This document shows positions 7,375 to 15,253 of a stretch of DNA of 31,485 nt, in pieces. How positions within the stretch are numbered: position 1 is the first letter of the stretch; every line of letters begins with the position of its first letter. The notes under the pieces are model-generated. The model did no database searches. It was not told the origin of the DNA and saw nothing but the letters and a program-made list of their open reading frames with translations. The DNA is taken from assembly GCA_964475955.1 (NCBI GenBank), contig CAYYZY010000084.1, positions 1 to 31,485 of the forward strand, read 5' to 3'. Position numbers and translations under genes: made by a program. The DNA comes from DATKZH01 sp964475955 (lineage in GTDB: Bacteria > Planctomycetota > Planctomycetia > Pirellulales > Thermoguttaceae).

Positions 7375-8925
7375 CTACTCGACCCGCCCCTCGGTCATCT
7401 CGATTGCCTTGAGCAGGCCCCTCGCCTTGTTGAGCGTCTCCTGCCATTCGTTGGCCGGGACGCTGTCGGCCACGATGCCCGCGCCGGCCTGCACGTAGGC
7501 CACGTCGCCCTGAATGACGATGGTGCGGAGCGTGATGCACGTGTCCATGTTGCCCGTGAAGTCGAAGTAGCCGACGGCCCCGGCGTAAGGGCCGCGTCGA
7601 TGGGGTTCGAGCTCGTCGATGATCTCCATGGCGCGGACCTTCGGGGCCCCCGACACGGTGCCCGCCGGCAGACAGGCCCAAAGGGCGTCGAAGGCCGTCT
7701 TCCCCTCGGCGAGCCGGCCGCTGACGTTCGAGGTGATGTGCATCACGTGGCTGTAGCGCTCGATCGTCATCACGTCGCTGAGCCGGACCGAGCCGTACCG
7801 GGCGACGCGTCCCACGTCGTTCCGCCCCAGGTCGACCAGCATCACGTGCTCCGCCCGCTCCTTCGGATCGGCCAGCAACTCCTCCCCCAGACGCCGGTCC
7901 TCCTCCTCGGTCGCCCCGCGGGGCCGCGTGCCGGCCAGCGGCCGGGTGGTGATCTGGCCGTCGACCACGCGCACCAGGATCTCCGGCGAACTGCCCACCA
8001 GGGTGACGCTCGGGTTGCGCACGTAGAACATGAACGGACTGGGATTGACCACCCGCAGCGTGCGGTAGATCTCGAACGGATGCGCCCGGATCGGCACGGC
8101 GAGGCGCTGGCTGAAAACGACCTGGAAGATGTCGCCCGCCCGAATGTACTCCACGCATTTTTCGACCGCGGCCTCGAAATCGGCTTGGGTGAAGTTCGAG
8201 GTGGGCTCGAGCGTCAACTCGTCGTCGAAATGCACGTCGACCGGCTGGAGGTCGCACGGCTTCTCGGCCAGCGTGGCCACCAGGTCGTCGACCCGGGCGC
8301 ACGCCTCGTCGTACGCCTTGCGCAAATCGGCCTGTCCGCCCTCCACCCGCGCCATCGCGACCACCACCACCGTCTTGTCGACGTGGTCGAACACGACCAT
8401 CTGGTCGTAGAAGGCGAAGGCCAGATCGGGCAGTTGGCGGTCGTCGGGCGGAGCGTTGGGCAAGTGCTCCACGTAGCGAACCACGTCGTACCCGGCGTAG
8501 CCGACCGCGCCGCTGGTAAACGGAGGCAACTCCGGAAGCGTGGCCGGCCGCACCTTCGTCACCCGGTCGCGCAGCTCCGCGAGCGGATCGGCCGAGTCGA
8601 ACTGCCGCGTCTCCAGGATCGGCGCCCCGGAGGCCGACACGCCCGACTGCGAGTTGATCGTCACCCGGTTGCCGTAGGCCTCGATCTCCAGGAACGGGTG
8701 CGTGGCCAGGAAGCTGTACCGGCCGACCTTCTCGCCGCCCACCACGCTCTCGGCCAGGCAGGCGCACCGACCGGCGTCGATCTTGTGAAAAGCCGTGACC
8801 GGCGTGAGGGCGTCGCCGACCAACCGCCGGTAGACGGGCACCAGGTCGACCCCCTCGGCCACCTCGCAGAACCTCTCGAAGACGGGGTAGTGCTTGGCGC
8901 TGACTGGGGTCATCGGAGAACGCAT
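7375..8925 (-). CDS. trpE: anthranilate synthase component I
   Basis: Catalyses chorismate plus glutamine or ammonia to anthranilate, the committed step of tryptophan synthesis, in the cytoplasm. The 516-residue length fits TrpE. Family features in order: an LAES segment (about 57-60) within LAESVVGGEKVGRYSFL, corresponding to the LLES tryptophan feedback site; GDIFQVVFSQR (about 264-274); PLAGTRPRG (about 329-337); the chorismate-binding HVMHITSNVSG (about 393-403); and GAPKVRAMEIIDELE followed by GPYAGAVGYF. These favour TrpE over the close paralogue PabB or isochorismate synthase, mainly because of the feedback-type segment. The glutaminase partner TrpG is not adjacent. The start is uncertain: GTG at 8931, ATG at 8925 and ATG at 8913 are all in frame and none has a good Shine-Dalgarno. 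Confidence 0.93.
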   Translation of the reverse strand: MRSPMTPVSAKHYPVFERFCEVAEGVDLVPVYRRLVGDALTPVTAFHKIDAGRCACLAESVVGGEKVGRYSFLATHPFLEIEAYGNRVTINSQSGVSASGAPILETRQFDSADPLAELRDRVTKVRPATLPELPPFTSGAVGYAGYDVVRYVEHLPNAPPDDRQLPDLAFAFYDQMVVFDHVDKTVVVVAMARVEGGQADLRKAYDEACARVDDLVATLAEKPCDLQPVDVHFDDELTLEPTSNFTQADFEAAVEKCVEYIRAGDIFQVVFSQRLAVPIRAHPFEIYRTLRVVNPSPFMFYVRNPSVTLVGSSPEILVRVVDGQITTRPLAGTRPRGATEEEDRRLGEELLADPKERAEHVMLVDLGRNDVGRVARYGSVRLSDVMTIERYSHVMHITSNVSGRLAEGKTAFDALWACLPAGTVSGAPKVRAMEIIDELEPHRRGPYAGAVGYFDFTGNMDTCITLRTIVIQGDVAYVQAGAGIVADSVPANEWQETLNKARGLLKAIEMTEGRVE

Positions 8926-9450
8926 TCGCACAAGGAATCAACGTCGCGCACAAAGCACAAAACGGACCGTCACCCGCGGTGGTGCGCGCCAGGACGGCAA
9001 ACCGGAACCGGCCCGGTCTTAGCTTAGCAGGCCGGGCATCCAGCGACAACCGGCCCGATCGGCGCCCTCGCGCGTGCCTCGTCCGGCCGGAGGTCCGACG
9101 CAGGACCCCGCGAAGGCGACGGCTCGTCCCCGAAAGACCTCAGCACGAACCCGAACGGCGGTCGAACGATTGACACACGCGAGAACGCCGATCGCTGGCC
9201 CCGGTTCGGGTGCGGTCGCGGCTCGCCAGTGTGGGGGGCCGGGCCTCGCGCGCACATGGGTCGGGATTCGGCAAACGGGGCGCCGTCGACACACGCGCGG
9301 CCTAATCACGACGGGTGGGTTCTGCGCCCCCCAATGGCGCGTGCCTCGCCTTGACACCAAGGTGCCCAGTGCTAAAATCCGGTTGTTCGGCCCGCTCCCC
9401 CGAGGTTGGCTCCCCCGGCTGTTTTCCGTTCACCACCGGTCGTGTACTCC
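8926..9450. other. divergent intergenic region between trpE and mcsA
   Basis: This 525-bp stretch holds no supported gene. It carries a clear plus-strand promoter (9351-9378). Upstream of trpE on the minus strand is a hairpin pairing GCCCGG (9011-9016) with CCGGGC (9032-9037), about 85 nt before the trpE start; it could belong to a leader. No leader peptide with tandem Trp codons or other attenuator was recognised. Confidence 0.5.
9351..9378 (+). promoter_or_regulatory. sigma70-type promoter for mcsA-mcsB
   Basis: TTGACA (9351-9356, perfect -35) is followed by a 16-bp spacer and TAAAAT (9373-9378, five of six matches to -10). It points at mcsA, whose ATG is 72 nt beyond the -10, leaving room for a leader of roughly 65 nt. 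This is the best promoter match in the window. Confidence 0.65.
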
Positions 9451-9972
9451 ATGCGTTGTCAGAAATGCGACAAGCCCGCGACGTTTCACATCACCGAGCT
9501 CGCCGGCGGCAAGCCCCAGGAACTCCACCTCTGCGAGGACCACGCGCGTGAGTACTTGACCCAGTCGGCCGAGGAGCCGACCGGCGCCACCGGCGTGGCG
9601 GCGGCATTGGCCCAGCATATGGCCGAACAGATGGCTGTGGGCCACACCGCCGAAGAGTTGAAGCGCCTCGACGAGCAGACCTGCCCCGTGTGCGGCATCT
9701 CTTTCTACCAGTTCCGCAGTCAGGGTCGGCTGGGATGCCCGCACGACTACGTCTGCTTCGAGAAGCAGTTGGATCCGCTGATTCTCAATATCCACGGCGA
9801 GACGGAACACGCCGGCAAGACCCCCAAAAGGAGCCCCGGGGGAACCGAAAAGCGGACCCAACTGATCCGGCTGCGTCGGGAGATGAAAGAAGCGGTGGCG
9901 GCCGAGCAGTACGAGCGGGCGTCGGAACTGCGAGACCGCATCCGCCGTATCGAGAAGAAACAGAGCGAATAA
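9451..9972 (+). CDS. mcsA: McsA, zinc-binding activator of protein-arginine kinase
   Basis: McsA activates the arginine kinase McsB, which marks proteins for ClpC/ClpP degradation in Firmicutes. The 173-residue sequence has two probable zinc sites: C3/C6 (MRCQKC) with C28 and H31 (LCEDH), then C78/C81 (CPVC) with C96 and C102. The C-terminal segment (about 136-170, TQLIRLRREMKEAVAAEQYE and RASELRDRIRR) is a UVR domain, the UvrB/UvrC-type helical hairpin. The start is placed at MRCQKC because McsA proteins begin at this zinc motif, although the frame opens 45 nt earlier. mcsB follows 59 nt downstream, as in the classic operon. ClpC and CtsR are not visible here. Identity is strong from the combination with mcsB. 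Confidence 0.92.
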   Translation: MRCQKCDKPATFHITELAGGKPQELHLCEDHAREYLTQSAEEPTGATGVAAALAQHMAEQMAVGHTAEELKRLDEQTCPVCGISFYQFRSQGRLGCPHDYVCFEKQLDPLILNIHGETEHAGKTPKRSPGGTEKRTQLIRLRREMKEAVAAEQYERASELRDRIRRIEKKQSE

Positions 9973-10031
9973 CCCCGCCCGCGCCCGACAGTCTGCCGAG
10001 CCGCGAGGTATGGACAAGCCTGGGTAGTGCA

Positions 10032-11111
10032 GTGGAACTGGACGATCTAACCCGCAACAGCGGCGAGTGGCTCCGAGGCGTGGGCCCCGAGTCCGACATC
10101 GTCATCTCCAGCCGCATCCGTCTCGCCCGCAACCTGGCCGCCTACCCGTTCATCAACCGGGCGTCGGACCAGGATCGGGCGCAGATCGAAGCCTTATTGA
10201 AGGAATGCGTGTTCGGCATCCAGGAGGCCAGCGACCTGCTCTACGTCGCCGTGGAGGAGCTCGACGGCGTCGACCGCCAGTTCCTCGTCGAACGCCAACT
10301 GATCAGCCGCGAACACGCCGAGAGCGAAGGCAGCCGCGCGGTGGCGATCGACCGCCGCGAAAAATTCAGCCTGATGATCAATGAGGAAGACCACCTGCGC
10401 ATGCAGGTGATGCAGAGCGGGCTGGACCTCGACACGGCCTGGAGCCAGGTCGACGACATCGACAACCTCGTCGAGCAGAGCGTCACCTACGCCTTCCACG
10501 AGCGGCTCGGCTACCTGACCGCGTGTCCGACCAACGTCGGAACCGGCATGCGCGTCAGCGTGATGCTCCACCTGCCCGCCCTGGTCATGACGCGCCAAAT
10601 CGACCGCGTCTTCCGCAGCCTCCAGAAAATCAGCCTGGCGGTTCGCGGCCTCTACGGCGAAGGCTCCCAGGCGATGGGCGACTTCTACCAGATCAGCAAC
10701 CAGATCACGTTGGGCCGCTCCGAGGAAGAGCTGATCCGGCAGGTGGCCGACGTGGTGCCGAAAATCATCGACTACGAGCGCCGGGCGCGCGACTTCCTCA
10801 TCCAGGAGAGCCAGGAAAACCTCCACGACCGCGTGAGCCGGGCCTACGGCATCCTCCGCACCGCCCAGACGATCAGCTCCGAGGAAACGATGCACCTGCT
10901 CAGCAGCGTCCGGATGGGCGTCAACCTGGGCCTAATCGACGACCTGGAAATCCCCACCGTCAACGAGCTGTTCATCCAGACGCAGCCGGCCCACCTCCAG
11001 AAGCTCAGCGGCGCCGAACTCGATACCACCGACCGAAACATCGAACGCGCCCGCTTCCTCCGCCGCCATCTCAACAAACACCAGGGCGACGACCAGGCGG
11101 AACAGAACTGA
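10032..11111 (+). CDS. mcsB: protein-arginine kinase McsB
   Basis: Transfers phosphate from ATP to arginine side chains; in Firmicutes this targets substrates to ClpCP and inactivates the repressor CtsR. The sequence is a phosphagen-kinase catalytic domain of usual McsB length (359 residues). It shows the nucleotide-binding SSRIRLARN (26-34), the NEED loop (117-120) and the catalytic-loop cysteine C165 in LTACPTNVGTGMR. The C-terminal helical region (HLLSSVRMGVNLGLI) is also typical. No ATG fits the N-terminus; the GTG at 10032 gives MELDDLTRNSGEWL, which matches where McsB proteins begin, so a GTG start is inferred although the Shine-Dalgarno is weak. It is co-directional with mcsA and convergent with coaD, separated by a strong hairpin. 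Confidence 0.95.
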   Translation: MELDDLTRNSGEWLRGVGPESDIVISSRIRLARNLAAYPFINRASDQDRAQIEALLKECVFGIQEASDLLYVAVEELDGVDRQFLVERQLISREHAESEGSRAVAIDRREKFSLMINEEDHLRMQVMQSGLDLDTAWSQVDDIDNLVEQSVTYAFHERLGYLTACPTNVGTGMRVSVMLHLPALVMTRQIDRVFRSLQKISLAVRGLYGEGSQAMGDFYQISNQITLGRSEEELIRQVADVVPKIIDYERRARDFLIQESQENLHDRVSRAYGILRTAQTISSEETMHLLSSVRMGVNLGLIDDLEIPTVNELFIQTQPAHLQKLSGAELDTTDRNIERARFLRRHLNKHQGDDQAEQN

Positions 11112-11112
11112 A

Positions 11113-11140
11113 GGCGCCCCGCACGTCACGAAGGGGCGCC
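11113..11140. terminator. bidirectional terminator-type hairpin between mcsB and coaD
   Basis: GGCGCCCC (11113-11120) pairs perfectly with GGGGCGCC (11133-11140) around a 12-nt loop. It begins 1 nt after the mcsB stop and overlaps the last codons of coaD on the other strand, so it sits at the end of both transcripts. It lacks a U-tract. Confidence 0.6.
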
Positions 11141-11632
11141 CAGCTTCGCGCGCACCGCCTTGACGACCACCGGCGCCAAAAATCGGCCCAGTTCCGCCTC
11201 CCCGGCAAGCGGCGCGATCTGCTTGATCAGCGAGCTGGAAACGTGGGCCAGCTCGCCGTCGGCGATCATGAAAAGCGTCTCCACCTCGGGCGCGAGCCGG
11301 CGATTGGCCATCATCATCGTCAACTCGGCCGGGATGTCGGTGATCGGCCGCACCCCCCGCACCATGACCACCGAGCCGCACTTCTTCACGAACTCCACCG
11401 CCAACCCGGAAAACGTCTCAACCTCCACGTTCTCCAGGTGCGAAGTCGCCGCGCGCACCAGTTCCACGCGCTCTTCGGGCTCGAACAAGGGGGTCTTCTC
11501 GATGTTGATCCCCACCCCGACGATCAATCGTTCGAACAAGCGGCTCACCCGTTCGATCACGTTCAAGTGGCCCAGCGTGATAGGATCGAAAGACCCAGGG
11601 TAAACCGCAACTCGTGGAGGGGGCGCGGGCAT
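11126..11632 (-). CDS. coaD: phosphopantetheine adenylyltransferase
   Basis: CoaD adenylates 4'-phosphopantetheine to dephospho-CoA, the penultimate step of coenzyme A synthesis, in the cytoplasm. This 168-residue protein has the nucleotidyltransferase opening YPGSFDPITLGH, with T19 and H22 of the T/HxGH motif, the phosphopantetheine-site RGVR (92-95), and the C-terminal nucleotide-binding segment VSSSLIK (131-137, where many homologues have SSTxxR). Length is normal. It converges on mcsB, and its last codons lie in the shared hairpin. Upstream is a long inverted repeat separating it from the aminotransferase gene. No other CoA genes are nearby. Confidence 0.97.
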   Translation of the reverse strand: MPAPPPRVAVYPGSFDPITLGHLNVIERVSRLFERLIVGVGINIEKTPLFEPEERVELVRAATSHLENVEVETFSGLAVEFVKKCGSVVMVRGVRPITDIPAELTMMMANRRLAPEVETLFMIADGELAHVSSSLIKQIAPLAGEAELGRFLAPVVVKAVRAKLGAPS

Positions 11633-11717
11633 GGGTGCGGGTTCCGTTTCAGAACGTCGGGGTTGGCCGAAGCACGAAAACCGGCTTTATACCACCAACT
11701 CGCGGAACAAAGAAGGC

Positions 11718-11803
11718 AAAAATGGGGTCGGGTCTCATTTTGCCCGAAGACGACCTGACACTCCCCGGGCGCGTGCGACAAAATGAGACCCGACCCCATT
11801 TTT
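11718..11803. repeat. 26-bp perfect inverted repeat flanked by A and T runs
   Basis: The left arm (11718-11743, beginning AAAAATGGGGTCGGGTCTCA) is an exact reverse complement of the right arm (11778-11803), with a 34-nt centre. Either strand ends the stem in five T residues, so the RNA would look like an intrinsic terminator in both directions. It lies 7 bp beyond the stop of the aminotransferase gene and upstream of coaD. The arm length and composition suggest a small mobile or REP-like element rather than an ordinary terminator; that is an inference. Confidence 0.75.
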
Positions 11804-11809
11804 CTTACC

Positions 11810-12967
11810 TTACCGCAGCGCCTCGATCAGCCGCTCGACGTCCTCGGCGTTGTTGTAGGCGTGGGCGCTGATGCGCAGCCGGCCCGAGCGGCAGCTAAGA
11901 ACCACCCCGCGCTCGAGGCACCGGCGCCGGACCCCCTGCGGGTCCGCGCCGGGCAGCGTGAACGTCACGATGCCGCTCTTGTGTTCGCCGCGACGATCGC
12001 TCACCACCGTCGCCCCGACCTCTCCGAGGCGCCGGCAGGCCAAGTCGGTCACCTCCACCACGCGCCGGGACAGCGCCTCGGGCCCGAAAGACGCCAGCAA
12101 CTCCAAACTCGCACCCAACGCGAGCATTCCGGCCGTATTGGGAGACCCCCCCTCGTAGCGGGCCGCCGTCTCCTTGAGTGCCAGCTCGATGTGGCCGAAG
12201 TCGTGCGCGTGGCGCACGCTGTTCCAGCCGATCCCGATCGGACGCAACCGCTCGAGATGCTCGCGACGGATAAAGAAGATCGCGGCCCCCTCCGGACCGA
12301 GCAGCCATTTGTGCCCGTCGGCCGCAAGGAAATCGACCGGCGTTCGGCGCACGTCCAACGGGAACACGCCGAGACCCTGGATGGCGTCGAGCAGCAGCAG
12401 CGCCCCGTGATCGTGGGCGATCTCGGCCACGCGATCGATGTCGTTCCGCCATCCGGTCCTGTAGCCGACCCAGCTTATGGTCACGATCCGCGTGCGGCCG
12501 TCGCAGGCATCGGCGAGCCGGTCCAAGTCGACCCTCCCCTCCTCGGTGGGGATAAGCCGGGTCTCCACTTCCCGGTCGGCCAGTTGCATCCACGGATAGA
12601 GGTTCGAGGGGAACTCGTCGGCCAGCGTCACGCAGTTGTCGCCCCGCTGCCAAGGGAATCCCTCGGCCACGAGATTGATCCCCTCGGTCGTATTGCCCAC
12701 TAGCGCAATTGCCTCCGGGGCCGCGCCGATTAGCCGGGCTGACAGCCCCCGGACCTCTTCCAGGCGAGCGTTCCAGGCCGTATAGTTGGCATCACCGTTT
12801 TGAGCCGCATCTTCAGCCCAGTCGTTCAGCGCCGCCTGCGTGGGCCCCGGCAGTGGGGCCACGGCTGCGTGGTCGAGGTAAGCCCATCGGGCCGTAACGG
12901 GCATTTGGCCGCGAAATCGGTCCCATTGTAACGATTCTTCGGTCGATTGGCCGGAATGGGGGCCCAT
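11810..12967 (-). CDS. class V aminotransferase (cysteine desulfurase / isopenicillin N epimerase-like)
   Basis: This is a PLP-dependent fold-type I enzyme of the class V group. K220 in AADGHKWLLGPEG is the Schiff-base lysine, D194 in LLLDAIQGLG contacts the pyridine nitrogen, and Q197 stacks at the ring. The opening YLDHAAVAPLP and the GNTTEGINLVAEG segment (91-103) are typical of the group. At 385 residues its length is normal. No catalytic-loop cysteine characteristic of IscS or SufS could be placed with confidence, so the call is left at family level. AAGGAG lies about 8 nt before the ATG at 12967, supporting that start. No Fe-S assembly genes are nearby, which argues against a dedicated desulfurase role. 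Substrate unknown. Confidence 0.88.
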   Translation of the reverse strand: MGPHSGQSTEESLQWDRFRGQMPVTARWAYLDHAAVAPLPGPTQAALNDWAEDAAQNGDANYTAWNARLEEVRGLSARLIGAAPEAIALVGNTTEGINLVAEGFPWQRGDNCVTLADEFPSNLYPWMQLADREVETRLIPTEEGRVDLDRLADACDGRTRIVTISWVGYRTGWRNDIDRVAEIAHDHGALLLLDAIQGLGVFPLDVRRTPVDFLAADGHKWLLGPEGAAIFFIRREHLERLRPIGIGWNSVRHAHDFGHIELALKETAARYEGGSPNTAGMLALGASLELLASFGPEALSRRVVEVTDLACRRLGEVGATVVSDRRGEHKSGIVTFTLPGADPQGVRRRCLERGVVLSCRSGRLRISAHAYNNAEDVERLIEALR

Positions 12968-13068
12968 GATGGTCGCTCCTTATGGTTCGCCGTCTTCGCC
13001 CAAATCGCCCAAGCGGCGGTGGAGATCCAGATTGCACAGACTATACTAGGGCTGAGCGTGAGGTTAGT

Positions 13069-13296
13069 ATGGAACCAAGATCTCATCCGCCTGCCGCTTT
13101 AGGGACAGCTGCAATGCCCAAGGCTTTGTGCATTCTCGGGTTGGTCATCTCGGTATTGCTGCTCGTCATTTTCGGACTCGATCTGTTGACGAGAGTTCCC
13201 TTCGGCCGCGAAGCCATGGTGATGGACATCGGCTTTGTCATCGCGGCCTTGATTCTGGGCTACATGAGCTTCTCGACCATGCGAGAACAAGGCTAG
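13069..13296 (+). CDS. small two-helix membrane protein, unknown function
   Basis: A 75-residue protein with two predicted membrane helices, about 20-40 (LCILGLVISVLLLVIFGLDLL) joined by a short polar loop (TRVPFGREAM) to about 52-67. The start at 13069 is chosen because GAGG lies about 6 nt upstream; Met16 (13114) is an alternative and would remove a polar N-tail. It looks like a small conserved hypothetical of planctomycetes, but no function is known to me. It is divergent from the aminotransferase gene and convergent with the uroporphyrinogen fusion gene. A TATACT sequence at 13042-13047 could be a -10 element, but no good -35 accompanies it. Confidence 0.7.
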   Translation: MEPRSHPPAALGTAAMPKALCILGLVISVLLLVIFGLDLLTRVPFGREAMVMDIGFVIAALILGYMSFSTMREQG

Positions 13297-13472
13297 CCCG
13301 CCGGGACCCCGTTACGTGCGCAGCCAAGTCGGGTTTCTTGAGGAGCCCCCATCGGTCAAAGACGCCCCGCGCACTTCATGCCCTCAGGCCGTATCAGCGC
13401 GCACGCCAGGTGCAGACTCGGCTTCTCCACCATGGTTACCGTTGGCATTGCCTCACGTCCCCAAGCCTGGCC

Positions 13473-14999
13473 TCACCCTTCACGGGCGTGCGCTGCCGAC
13501 GCCCGGATCGCCGCGACCAGCCCTTCCATCGTGTATTCGACCGCCTCGGCTGCCGGCTCGTGCCCCAGCTCGCCGAGCACGCCCGACGTGATCGGGCTGA
13601 TGCTGGCCAGCCGGGCCTTGCGCAGGTCTTCGCCGAAAAGCCGCACGAGGGATCGGGCGATCGCCGAGCTGGTCACCGTGACCCAGTCGATGCGGTCGCC
13701 CGCCAACGCCGCGGCCACGTCCGCATCGGGCTCGGCCGTGTCGGTGCTCGAGTAGACGACGATCTGCTCGACCTCCCCGCCGGCCTTGCCAAGCCCCTCG
13801 GCCAGAAGGTCCCGGCCCCGGCTGGCCCGGGCGAGCAGGAACGCCCGCCCCGGTGCGCCGGCCGCCAGCTCCGCCGCCAGCGCCTCGGCCCGGTATTCGT
13901 CGGGCACGAGGTCGGCCCGGAGGTGGTACCGGGCGAGTTGCTCGGCCGTAGCCGGGCCGATGGCCGCCAGGCGCACGCCGCCCAAGCTGCGGAGATCGCC
14001 CCCGGTGGCCAGCAGGCGGTCCAACAGGGATCGGACCCCGTTCCCGCTGGAGAACACGAGCCAGTCGAATCGATCGAGCCGCGCCAGCGCCGCGTCCACG
14101 GGGCCCCAGTCGGCCGGCTCGGAGATCTCGATCGCCGGCTGAATGAGGACCTCCGCTCCCAGCTCCTCCAGGAGCTGCCGCAGCGAAGCGGCCTGATCGC
14201 GAGGGCGCGTGACCAACACCCGAACGCCGAACAACGGCCGCGCAGCAAACCACGACTCCGATGGCCCGAGCGACGCCACATCGCCAACCACCATCACCGC
14301 CGGGGCGCGCAACTCGCGGTCTGCGAGCACCTGGGCGACCGTCCCCAAAGTGCAGCGCACCGTCTGCTGATCGCGGAACGAACACCGCCGAACGATGGCA
14401 ACAGGCGTGTCGGGCGGCTTGCCGTGGCGCACGAGTGCGTCGGCCCAGCCGTCGGCAGCGGCCTCGCCCATGTAGACGACCAGCGTGCCCGGAAAACCGG
14501 CCAGGGCGCCCCAGTCGAGGGGGGTGGCCTCGTCTCGGCTCCTGTAGGCACTCACGTAGGCGACCGCCGAGGCATGCTCGACATGGGTGATCGGGATCTC
14601 CGCGTACCCCGCTACGGCGGCGGCCGCCGTAATCCCGGGGACGATCTCGTAAGCAATGCCTGCGGCGCGGAGCGCGTCGGTCTCCGGGGCGGTCCGGCTG
14701 AACACGTGGGGGTCGCCCGCCTTGAGCCGGACTACGGTCTTCCCCTGACGGGCCGCCACGATCATTCGGGCCATGGTTTCGTCGGGGGGGACGCTGCGTT
14801 GATTGGGTCCGCTCCCGAGGGGGATAAGCTCCGCCGATCGGGGGGTATCTTCCAGCACGTCTGGGTTAACGATGCAGTCGTACAGGACGAGGTCGGCCTG
14901 GCGCAGGCATTCGGCCCCCCGCAGGGTGATCAGTCGTGGGTCTCCGGGGCCGGCTCCCACGAGGTAGACGCGGCCGGGATGAAGGGGGGCACTCGGCAT
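13473..14999 (-). CDS. cobA-hemD: uroporphyrinogen-III C-methyltransferase / uroporphyrinogen-III synthase fusion
   Basis: A bifunctional tetrapyrrole enzyme of 508 residues. The N-terminal half (about 8-245) is a SAM-dependent tetrapyrrole methylase: VYLVGAGPGDPRLITLRG (11-28), ADLVLYD (35-41), RLKAGDPHVFSR (91-102), VPGITAAAAVAGYAEIPITH (120-139) and VVYMGEA (174-180). It would convert uroporphyrinogen III to precorrin-2. The C-terminal half (about 258-500) is HemD-like, opening VRVLVTRPRDQA and containing FDWLVFSSGNGV and a DWVTVTSSAIARSL segment; it cyclises hydroxymethylbilane to uroporphyrinogen III. Such fusions occur in several bacterial groups. The methylase motif departs from the common RLKGGDPFxFGRG. 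The start at 14999 is set by homology; the Shine-Dalgarno is weak. No neighbouring haem gene is seen. Confidence 0.92.
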   Translation of the reverse strand: MPSAPLHPGRVYLVGAGPGDPRLITLRGAECLRQADLVLYDCIVNPDVLEDTPRSAELIPLGSGPNQRSVPPDETMARMIVAARQGKTVVRLKAGDPHVFSRTAPETDALRAAGIAYEIVPGITAAAAVAGYAEIPITHVEHASAVAYVSAYRSRDEATPLDWGALAGFPGTLVVYMGEAAADGWADALVRHGKPPDTPVAIVRRCSFRDQQTVRCTLGTVAQVLADRELRAPAVMVVGDVASLGPSESWFAARPLFGVRVLVTRPRDQAASLRQLLEELGAEVLIQPAIEISEPADWGPVDAALARLDRFDWLVFSSGNGVRSLLDRLLATGGDLRSLGGVRLAAIGPATAEQLARYHLRADLVPDEYRAEALAAELAAGAPGRAFLLARASRGRDLLAEGLGKAGGEVEQIVVYSSTDTAEPDADVAAALAGDRIDWVTVTSSAIARSLVRLFGEDLRKARLASISPITSGVLGELGHEPAAEAVEYTMEGLVAAIRASAAHAREG

Positions 15000-15134
15000 G
15001 AAATCGGGCTCGTTGGGAGGCCTCGGATGACCGCCCCGTGGTGGTCGGGCTCGCCGGATGCGTTCGGCGTGGGCAAGGCCGCGAGACTCGTGCCTCGGTC
15101 CCAAGCCGCCGCCTGCGAGCTCCCAGCCAAGGCG

Positions 15135-15162
15135 TTGTGTTGCAAAATCGAGCTGATAGAAT
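15135..15162 (+). promoter_or_regulatory. possible promoter of the TPR gene
   Basis: TAGAAT (15157-15162, five of six matches to -10) is preceded at 16 bp by TTGTGT (15135-15140, three of six matches to -35). The start codon is about 92 nt downstream. Only the -10 half is convincing. Confidence 0.3.
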
Positions 15163-15253
15163 AGTATTGTCGGTCGGTCAGATTAGGACGGCAGGGGTAA
15201 GGGGGCTGGCCGTCCTCTTGCGTCCCACTCACCCACGCTCGATCGAGTTCAAA

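Noticed and set aside
7198..9027. 609-codon plus-strand frame opposite trpE
   Set aside because: Antisense shadow of trpE; no motifs, and TrpE motifs are complete on the other strand.
9011..9037. Attenuator of trpE
   Set aside because: There is a hairpin in the upstream region, but no leader peptide with Trp codons and no competing stem or U-tract, so attenuation is not supported.
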